DNA of 64,000 nt from Streptomyces sp. HUAS YS2. GTDB lineage: Bacteria; Actinomycetota; Actinomycetes; Streptomycetales; Streptomycetaceae. Position numbers and translations under genes: made by a program. Within the stretch, counting starts at the first letter, position 1; every line of letters starts with the position of its first letter. Location of the stretch: contig NZ_CP137573.1 of the NCBI RefSeq assembly GCF_033343995.1, positions 868,001 to 932,000 of the forward strand, in the 5' to 3' direction. Positions 59,165 to 64,000 of this stretch are shown piece after piece. A model generated the notes under the pieces. That model was not told where the DNA came from and did not search any database. It saw only the letters and a list, made by a program, of their open reading frames with translations.

Positions 59165-59177
59165 TTGCGCGGCGCAA
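59165..59177. promoter_or_regulatory. Palindrome TTGCGC-G-GCGCAA
   Basis: A perfect 6-bp dyad around one base, 50 bp upstream of the secreted-protein gene (-). Nothing else is recognisable in 59115-59402. Confidence 0.3.
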
Positions 59178-59402
59178 TCCACCCCTTCGAGTGCTCTCAC
59201 GGAAATCTGTCGCGCGGCCAGGAACCCGGACCGGTAACCCGTGCACGAACCAGTCACATGATGCGCCGGACACTGCCGTGGTTCGTGCGGGTGGAATCGG
59301 AGGAGAATCCGGGGCGGGCTCCGCGAGCTGTCGAGAAACAGCGCCCTGCTTCGACGTCCCCTGTGGAAGGCAACAGGGAGACCACGAGCGAAGGAGGACG
59401 TC

Positions 59403-59534
59403 ATGAAGTACCTCGTCATGGTGCAGGGCGCCCAGGTCGACTACGACGCCATGGGCGGCAAGGACACCGCGCAGAGCCCCGTGTGGAGCGAGCAGGACCC
59501 CAGCCGGTTGCTGCCAGGCCGCGCGGAGCGATGA
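59403..59534 (+). pseudogene. YCII-domain gene remnant (43 codons)
   Basis: ATG 59403 has a perfect AAGGAGG site. The first 32 residues ('MKYLVMVQGAQVDYDAMGG', then 'KDTAQSPVWSEQD') match the start of actinobacterial YCII/DGPF-type proteins, normally about 110-130 residues. The sequence then diverges into 'PSRLLPGRAER' and stops, so the rest of the domain is missing. The stop overlaps an ATG (59531) in the frame of the DinB-like gene, so the remnant may now serve as a translated leader for it. Confidence 0.65.
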
Positions 59535-59581
59535 GTTTCGGCAAAACCAGCGGTCTCCACTGCATGGAGAACACATCACGC

Positions 59582-60229
59582 ATGGAACCGATCGATCTCG
59601 GGGCGGCCGCGGAGCGCGTAGCCCGTGTCGCGGAAGGCATTGCCGACGAGCGGCTCGGCGATCCGACGCCCTGCTCCGAGTACGCCGTACGGGAGGTGCT
59701 CGCCCACGTCGCCGGGCTCAGCGTCGCCTTCCGCGACGCGGCCCGCAAGCAGTTCGGGCCGACGACCGACACACCGCCCGGCTCGTCCCGCCCGGTACTG
59801 GCGGACGACTGGCGGACGGCCCTGCCGAAGGCACTGGACGAGCTGGCCGCCGCCTGGCGGGAGCCGGGAGCCTGGGAGGGAGATACCCAGGCGGGTGGGA
59901 TCGTCCTGCCGGCCACCGTCATGGGCCGGATCGCTCTCGACGAGCTGCTGATCCACGGCTGGGACCTGGCACGGGCGAGCGGCCGGACGTACGAGGTGAG
60001 CGAGGAGGAACTGCGGGTCTCCGAGGCACTGTTGACTCCGGCCGCAGACGCCTCCGACGAGGGGTTCTTCGGCCCCGTCGTCGCCGTACCGGACGGCGCG
60101 CCCCTCCTGAACCGCGTGATCGGCCTCAGCGGCCGTCGCCCCGACTGGCGCCCGGCCCAGTACCTGTCCGGGCGCAGTCGGCAGCAGGGGCCGGTCCTCA
60201 CGAACTCTCACGGGAATGCGTCATGTTGA
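59582..60229 (+). CDS. Mycothiol-dependent DinB-like (TIGR03086-type) protein
   Basis: 215 residues from ATG 59582; ATG 59531 and 59564 are in-frame alternatives. Four-helix DinB-like fold with metal-ligand motifs 'EVLAHVAGLS' and 'LDELLIHGWDLARASG' plus the N-terminal 'LGDPTPCSEYAVRE', as in mycothiol-dependent maleylpyruvate-isomerase-type proteins. The final residues beyond 'GRRPDWRP' are probably tail. It probably catalyses thiol-dependent transfer or isomerisation; substrate unknown. It sits behind the YCII remnant, a common partner family. Confidence 0.85.
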   Translation: MEPIDLGAAAERVARVAEGIADERLGDPTPCSEYAVREVLAHVAGLSVAFRDAARKQFGPTTDTPPGSSRPVLADDWRTALPKALDELAAAWREPGAWEGDTQAGGIVLPATVMGRIALDELLIHGWDLARASGRTYEVSEEELRVSEALLTPAADASDEGFFGPVVAVPDGAPLLNRVIGLSGRRPDWRPAQYLSGRSRQQGPVLTNSHGNASC

Positions 60230-60248
60230 GCATCCACTCGCGTGCATC

Positions 60249-60264
60249 TGAGTACGCGTACTCA
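60249..60264. promoter_or_regulatory. Perfect 16-bp palindrome TGAGTACGCGTACTCA
   Basis: It lies 20 bp after the DinB stop and 59 bp upstream of the lipoprotein start. Perfect symmetry without spacer fits a TetR- or MarR-like dimer site; no such regulator is in the neighbourhood. Confidence 0.5.
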
Positions 60265-60323
60265 AGGCGCGACAGCTGTCCGGTGGCGAGAGTACGGGGC
60301 AGACCGAGTGACTGGAGACCAGC

Positions 60324-60668
60324 ATGCACACGTCCCGCGGGATGAGCCGATACGCCTTTTTCCTGCACCGTGGGAGGGCCCGCTTCGGAGCTGCCGCTCT
60401 GGCGGGCGCGGCCGCAGCCGTTGCCCTCACTGGATGCGCCGCGTTCGAGTATCGGGAGGACATCTGCAACAGCGGCGAGTATCCCGTCCAGTCCGTGGGC
60501 GGTACCGGGTCCGCTTGCGTCTCGGACGAGCAGGAGCCTCCAGCCGGGTACGTGCGGTACCCGGCGGGCAAGGTGCCGGAGCAGGTCGGCGACAAGTGGG
60601 ACATGTACTGGCACACCCACACGCTCGACAAGGACGGCAAGATCATCGACGCCCCGGACGCAGGCTGA
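60324..60668 (+). CDS. SCO0607-like lipoprotein
   Basis: 114 residues, ATG with GGAG 6 nt away. Signal region with lipobox 'VALTGCAAF' gives a lipidated Cys near residue 38. The mature part 'REDICNSGEYPVQSVGGTGSACV' and 'VGDKWDMYWHTHTLDKDGKI' matches what I recall of SCO0607-family Streptomyces lipoproteins. Two further Cys could form a disulfide. Function unknown, extracellular face of the membrane. A perfect palindrome precedes it. Confidence 0.82.
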   Translation: MHTSRGMSRYAFFLHRGRARFGAAALAGAAAAVALTGCAAFEYREDICNSGEYPVQSVGGTGSACVSDEQEPPAGYVRYPAGKVPEQVGDKWDMYWHTHTLDKDGKIIDAPDAG

Positions 60669-60786
60669 CCCGGAGCGAGCGGATCCGACCAGCTCGCCTG
60701 TCTTCAGCAGACCCGGCTGCAGTCGCGGGGGCAGGCAGTCGGGCGGCGCTTGTGGGACTTCCGGTCGGCCCCGAATCCTGGCGATC

Positions 60787-60811
60787 TTCACTGACACGAG
60801 GTGTCAGTGAA
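60787..60811. promoter_or_regulatory. 25-bp operator-like palindrome TTCACTGACAC-GAG-GTGTCAGTGAA
   Basis: Two perfect 11-bp arms (60787-60797, 60801-60811) with a 3-bp centre, ending 20 bp before the ATG at 60832. TetR/GntR-like architecture. The cognate regulator is not in the window. The rest of 60669-60831 shows nothing else. Confidence 0.65.
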
Positions 60812-60831
60812 GTCCCTTTAGCGTTCGAGCC

Positions 60832-61308
60832 ATGGACCACAGCACCGCTTTCGCGTTCTTCACCGGCATCTACGATGTCGCCAACCGCTGGCGCAAGGAC
60901 TTCCTCGACCCCACCGAGGGAGAGGACCGATGGGAGGAGTTCCCCGGCCTCACCCGCGCGTCAGCCCACTTCGACGGGTGTGCGAGCTTCGACGAGATCG
61001 AGTTCCCGACCAAGGGCTTCGCCGGGCTGACGCTCCGGCTGTACGATCCCGCCGCCGACGCCTGGTCCTTGTACTGGGCCAGCAAGCGCAGCGGCACCCT
61101 CTTCCCTCCCGTCACCGGGCGTTTCGAGGCCGACGGCACCGGCGTCTTCCACGGCGACGACGAGCACGACGGTCGCCCGGTGAAGGTCCGTTTCACCTGG
61201 TCCGAGATCAGCGAGACGACGGCTCATTGGGAGCAGGCGTTCTCCCTTGACGAGGGCCGGACCTGGCTCACCAACTGGCACATGCACATGACCCGTCGTG
61301 AGGAGTGA
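60832..61308 (+). CDS. Hypothetical lipocalin/DUF1579-like protein
   Basis: 158 residues. No signal peptide. Trp/Phe-rich beta segments ('YDVANRWRKDF', 'LTLRLYDPAADAWSLYWAS', 'VRFTWSEISETTAHWEQAFSLDEGRTWLTNWHM') resemble DUF1579/lipocalin-like barrels, a guess from pattern only. No clear ribosome site is present just upstream; transcription may start close to the ATG under the adjacent 25-bp palindrome, which probably regulates it. Confidence 0.75.
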   Translation: MDHSTAFAFFTGIYDVANRWRKDFLDPTEGEDRWEEFPGLTRASAHFDGCASFDEIEFPTKGFAGLTLRLYDPAADAWSLYWASKRSGTLFPPVTGRFEADGTGVFHGDDEHDGRPVKVRFTWSEISETTAHWEQAFSLDEGRTWLTNWHMHMTRREE

Positions 61309-61397
61309 CTGTCGTCCCCGCTTGCCCTGAGCGCGTCGGATGCCAGAGCTCCGCGAGGTGACTCGCGTGCACGACGCGCTCTCTTGAGTTTCACTGA

Positions 61398-61416
61398 ACG
61401 ATCGTGTTCCGATCGT
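61398..61416. promoter_or_regulatory. Dyad ACGATCG-N5-CGATCGT before the MFS chain
   Basis: A perfect 7-bp inverted repeat 78 bp upstream of the leader-peptide start. Likely operator for the transporter transcript. The rest of the 185-bp gap 61309-61493 holds only the SD-pairing element listed separately. Confidence 0.45.
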
Positions 61417-61425
61417 GGCTTGATG

Positions 61426-61487
61426 CCCTGTGCAGCATGGCAGTTGAGTGGTGTCCTCGGCACGTATCCCGACCAGCTGAAACAGGG
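61426..61487 (+). promoter_or_regulatory. RNA element able to mask the leader ribosome site
   Basis: CCCTGT (61426-61431) can pair with ACAGGG (61482-61487), which overlaps the AGGGGGA ribosome site at 61484-61490. CAGC/GCTG extends the stem inward across a small bulge. This would hide the ribosome site of the 14-residue leader until the structure is opened. Confidence 0.35.
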
Positions 61488-61493
61488 GGAAGC

Positions 61494-61538
61494 ATGATGA
61501 TGCGCAGTTGCACGCCACACGGAACGAGACCGACATGA
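61494..61538 (+). CDS. Putative 14-residue leader peptide
   Basis: AGGGGGA ribosome site, 3 nt, then three consecutive ATG codons and the peptide MMMRSCTPHGTRPT. Its stop overlaps the next ATG (61535) in an ATGA. Too short for homology. The strong initiation region, tandem Met codons and end-to-start coupling suggest a regulatory leader controlling the downstream genes rather than a functional product. Confidence 0.45.
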   Translation: MMMRSCTPHGTRPT

Positions 61539-61735
61539 ACAGACCCTTCGAGGTGCGCGTGCTCCCGGACGGCGCCTGCGGGGCCCCACACATCGTGCGC
61601 TCGACGACAACGGCCGGGCCCACCCCACGGCTTCACGTGATGGCGGTTCGGCGGGAGGGGCTCTTTCAGGAGCGGGCCGCGCTTACGCCGACGGACGCGG
61701 GGACCCGCCTGGCCGCCTCCGGCGCGTGCGTATGA
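61535..61735 (+). CDS. Small protein (66 aa) coupled to MFS transporter
   Basis: Starts at ATG 61535 inside the leader's stop and ends in an ATGA shared with the MFS gene. The product ('MNRPFEVRVLPDGACGAPH' start, 'RLAASGACV' end) is soluble-looking with two Cys. I recognise no family. Third-position G/C is high but lower than in neighbours, with several A/T-ending codons, as in young or acquired genes. Coupling at both ends supports translation. Confidence 0.5.
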   Translation: MNRPFEVRVLPDGACGAPHIVRSTTTAGPTPRLHVMAVRREGLFQERAALTPTDAGTRLAASGACV

Positions 61736-62955
61736 AGCCGCCGCGCCTGCTGGCACTGGCCCAGCTGCTGAATTCGATCGGGGACGGCGCCTTCTACGTC
61801 ACGTCCGCTCTCTACTTCGCCGGGATCGTGGGCCTGCCCCCTGCCCAGATCGGTTTCGGCCTGACCCTGGGGTGGGCGGTCGGTTCGGTGGTCGGGGTTC
61901 CCCTGGGACACCAGGCCGACCGGCGCGGCGCGCGCGGCACCGCCGTCGTGCTCGCGTTGGCCACCGCGCTCGCGGTGGCCTCCTTCCTGGTGGTGCGCTC
62001 CTTCCCGCTGTTCGTAGTGGCTGCCGTCCTCTACGCGAGCTGCCAGTGCGGGCTCACCGCGGCCCGGCAGGCACTCCTGGCCGGGCTGGTCGAACAGGAC
62101 AGGCGCACCGAGGTCCGCGCCTTCCTGCAGTCGACGACGAACGCCGGCCTGGCCGTCGGCGCCGCACTCGGCGGGCTCGCCCTGCAATCCGGCACCCGCG
62201 AGGCCTACTTGGCCATCTTCGTCATGGACGCCGTGAGCTTCCTGGCCGCAGCGGCGGTCCTGAGCCGCCTGCCCGTGGTCCGTCCGGCGCAGGCGAAACC
62301 GGGGGAGCCCCGGCTCGCGGTCCTACGTGATCGGCCGTATGCGGTGGTCACCGTCATCAATGCGGTCATGCTGCTCTACATGCCGTTGATCAGCCTGGTG
62401 ATCCCTCTGTGGATCGTGCAACAGACGCAAGCGCCGACGTGGACGGTCTCCGCGCTCCTGGTGCTCAACACCCTCACTGTGGTCCTCTTCCAGGTGCGGG
62501 TCGCGCGGCGGGTGAAGGGCCTCGGCAGCGCCGCGCGGTTTGTACGGCACGCGGGCCTCGTCATGTTCGCCGCATGTGCCGTCTTCGCCGTCTCCGCGAT
62601 CGGGTCCTCCGCCTGGACCGCCGCACTCATTCTCCTGGCGGCGGCAGGTCTGCAGGTCCTCGGCGAGATGCTGCTCGCCTCGGGCGCCTGGGAGATCAGC
62701 TTCGGGCTGGCTCCCGCCGACAAGCAGGGGCAGTACCAGGGCTTCTTCGGCACCGGGCAGTCCGTCGCACGAATGCTCGGTCCTCTTGTCCTGACCACCT
62801 TGGTCCTGGGCTGGGGTGCTCTCGGCTGGCTCCTGCTCGGTGGTCTCTTCGCCGCGGCGGGTATCGCCATGGGGCCCGCCGTCCGCTGGGCCGATCGCAC
62901 GAGATCCCACCCACATCGGCCTGCGTCGATGGCCGAAGCCAACTTGCCGTCGTGA
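61732..62955 (+). CDS. MFS transporter
   Basis: 407 residues from ATG 61732, which lies in the ATGA overlap; an upstream GTG in frame is less likely. About 12 hydrophobic helices. The motif-A-like loop 'GVPLGHQADRRGARG' joins helices 2 and 3, and 'QALLAGLVEQDRRTEVRAFLQ' lies in the next loop. Resembles drug/metabolite exporters of the DHA type. Translational coupling to the leader and the 66-residue protein suggests inducible expression. It ends before a small hairpin. Confidence 0.9.
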   Translation: MKPPRLLALAQLLNSIGDGAFYVTSALYFAGIVGLPPAQIGFGLTLGWAVGSVVGVPLGHQADRRGARGTAVVLALATALAVASFLVVRSFPLFVVAAVLYASCQCGLTAARQALLAGLVEQDRRTEVRAFLQSTTNAGLAVGAALGGLALQSGTREAYLAIFVMDAVSFLAAAAVLSRLPVVRPAQAKPGEPRLAVLRDRPYAVVTVINAVMLLYMPLISLVIPLWIVQQTQAPTWTVSALLVLNTLTVVLFQVRVARRVKGLGSAARFVRHAGLVMFAACAVFAVSAIGSSAWTAALILLAAAGLQVLGEMLLASGAWEISFGLAPADKQGQYQGFFGTGQSVARMLGPLVLTTLVLGWGALGWLLLGGLFAAAGIAMGPAVRWADRTRSHPHRPASMAEANLPS

Positions 62956-63006
62956 CCAGCCGGTTCGCGTAGGGAGACGCCCGTCTCGACGGGCCGGAAC
63001 CTGACG

Positions 63007-63023
63007 GGCCGGCCCTTCCGGCC
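63007..63023 (+). terminator. Weak terminator-like hairpin after MFS gene
   Basis: GGCCGG-CCCTT-CCGGCC: a 6-bp perfect stem 52 bp beyond the MFS stop. Confidence 0.35.
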
Positions 63024-63064
63024 GGTGAACTCGACAGCGCATCAGGAGGACGAGGCACGCGAAC

Positions 63065-63352
63065 GTGCGGGGCGATCTCGCGGATGGGGGCAGCTATGAA
63101 GCGTTCGTGTCGTTCCCCGCAGGGAAGGACAATCCGATGCACGTCCACAGCCAGGACCTTCCGACCGTCGTTCTGAAGGGCACCTTCTACGCGAAGATCG
63201 ACGGGAAGCACGTCCGGTACCCGGCCGGCTCCTACTACCGCCTCCCCGCGGACAAGCCGCACCTGAGCGGATGCGAGAAGGGAGCGGACTGCCTCCTCTT
63301 CCAGTACCAGGAAGACCGCTTCGATCTGGTGCCCACCAAGACGGGGCAGTAG
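63065..63352 (+). CDS. Short cupin protein, probably N-terminally truncated
   Basis: 95 residues from GTG 63065. Cupin core 'FPAGKDNPMHVHSQDLPTVVLKGTFYAKIDG' and 'YPAGSYYRLPADKPHLSGC' is intact with its His ligands. Family members usually have about 30 more N-terminal residues, and the sequence opens directly in the 'RGDLADGGSYEAF' strand. The AGGAGG at about 63044 is 15 nt from GTG, too far to be ideal. Either a shortened functional gene or a 5'-deleted remnant. Confidence 0.6.
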   Translation: MRGDLADGGSYEAFVSFPAGKDNPMHVHSQDLPTVVLKGTFYAKIDGKHVRYPAGSYYRLPADKPHLSGCEKGADCLLFQYQEDRFDLVPTKTGQ

Positions 63353-63398
63353 GCCAGACGACGCCTGCCTCTCGGCTGGGCGCCTCACGACGCGATCG

Positions 63399-64000
63399 CT
63401 AGTGACCCGTCGTGCGGAGCCACTGCATCGTCGTGACGAGCTCGTCGCCGAAGTCCTCGCAGAGCGCGAGCAACTCGCGGCCCTTGGACGAGTCGGGCAA
63501 CCCTGCGGAATCGGGGAGAAACGCGAGTGCACCGTGGCAGGCGGTCTCGACAGCGAGGTGGCGCGTCGAGAAATAGCCCTCGCTCGCTCGGTCCGCCAGG
63601 CCGGCGAGGTACTGGAGGTGGGCTTCCTCCGAGGGGTGAGAGTAGAAGGAGCCCTCCACGAGACCGTCGAGGTAGTCCGCCAGGCCGGCCGAGGCCTCGA
63701 CCACTCGCTCGACCTCGTCCGCGCCAGGCTTGTCCAGGAGTTCGCCGAAGGCCAGCAGGTTGCTGATGATCTCCAACTGAAAGAGCTGGACCGTGTCCGG
63801 GTCGACTTCAGACGTGAAGAGCGGGGCCGTGCACAGCTCGGCGATCGCTCGCCGGTGCGCGCGATCCGACTGTTCACCAGGGGGTGATGCTGCCAGATGG
63901 AACAGCGACTCCAGCACGGACCGGTCGACGCCCCACTCTGCGTCGAGCTCGAACGCGAGTGCCGGTGCACGCCACCGCCACAGGGCCAGAACGGCAGCCT
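63399..64000 (-). CDS. Unidentified protein, 5' end outside window
   Basis: Stop TAG at 63399-63401; the frame stays open through GTG 63917 to the window edge, reading 'LWRWRAPALAFELDAEWG' before 'DRSVLESLFHLA'. About 200 residues are visible, helical and acidic, with 'LFQLEIISNLLAFGELL', 'GLADYLDGLVEG' and 'GDELVTTMQWLR'. No membrane segments. I recognise no family; the regular helices suggest a helical-bundle protein. The gene very probably starts beyond 64000. Confidence 0.7.
   Translation of the reverse strand, partial: AAVLALWRWRAPALAFELDAEWGVDRSVLESLFHLAASPPGEQSDRAHRRAIAELCTAPLFTSEVDPDTVQLFQLEIISNLLAFGELLDKPGADEVERVVEASAGLADYLDGLVEGSFYSHPSEEAHLQYLAGLADRASEGYFSTRHLAVETACHGALAFLPDSAGLPDSSKGRELLALCEDFGDELVTTMQWLRTTGH

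Noticed and set aside
61508..61735. TTG 61508 as start of the 66-residue protein
   Set aside because: No ribosome site; ATG 61535 is directly coupled to the leader stop.
1..64000. CRISPR arrays, insertion sequences, integrases, att sites
   Set aside because: No spaced identical repeats of CRISPR type, transposase or recombinase sequences were found.

Overview
The window is chromosomal DNA of a Streptomyces-like actinomycete. It is very G+C-rich with strong third-position G/C bias. GTG and even TTG starts, 4-nt ATGA/GTGA overlaps and U-less stem-loop terminators are common. It carries a complete gluABCD glutamate uptake operon and many actinobacterial families (PadR/HAAS, Rrf2, VOC, SCO0607-like lipoprotein, mycothiol-type DinB). 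Coding is dense, and no gene-free stretch exceeds about 290 bases.

Layout. 1-8.7 kb: 5' part of a UvrA-like ATPase, a secreted serine hydrolase, a NarL-type two-component pair, a PadR/HAAS membrane protein pair with a palindromic operator on its promoter, a CapA-like protein overlapping a phosphoribosyltransferase-hydrolase fusion, and a DUF779 protein. 8.7-14.3 kb: exported proteins (phosphodiester glycosidase, beta-propeller, GDPD/PI-PLC-like) and a VOC protein. 14.4-21.6 kb: a coupled SWIM / VWA / MoxR AAA / DUF5682 operon. 21.7-26.9 kb: a peptide/nickel-class ABC importer behind a Nur-box-like palindrome. 27-30.2 kb: a quinone oxidoreductase and two acyl-CoA dehydrogenases. 30.3-39.2 kb: redox and lipid metabolism (XRE-cupin regulator, TrxR-like oxidoreductase, 2,4-dienoyl-CoA-reductase-like SDR, VOC, crotonase, PIG-L deacetylase), a SIS-domain protein with a GntR/LacI regulator, a class A beta-lactamase and a thioesterase. 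39.3-42.5 kb: gluABCD.

42.6-54 kb is the most unusual part. It holds a 1122-residue helical-repeat protein, an orphan 278-residue protein, a tRNA-Trp-like gene, a zincin-VWA fusion coupled to a double-AAA ATPase, and an LRR protein coupled to a zinc-ribbon SDR without the catalytic Tyr. Two further tRNAs (Asp, Gly) lie directly upstream of that last pair. All three tRNAs share one virtually identical, atypical D-arm. Together with the SWIM/VWA/MoxR operon, the window has two separate AAA+/VWA modules near large repeat proteins, a composition resembling chaperone-like or conflict-type systems.

54-64 kb: an Rrf2 regulator divergent from a fused FAD/NAD(P)-TPR protein, a pirin, then smaller, partly decayed genes (YCII remnant, short cupin). 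These are interspersed with perfect palindromes and include a three-step coupled chain of leader peptide, 66-aa protein and MFS transporter. The window ends inside an unidentified minus-strand gene.
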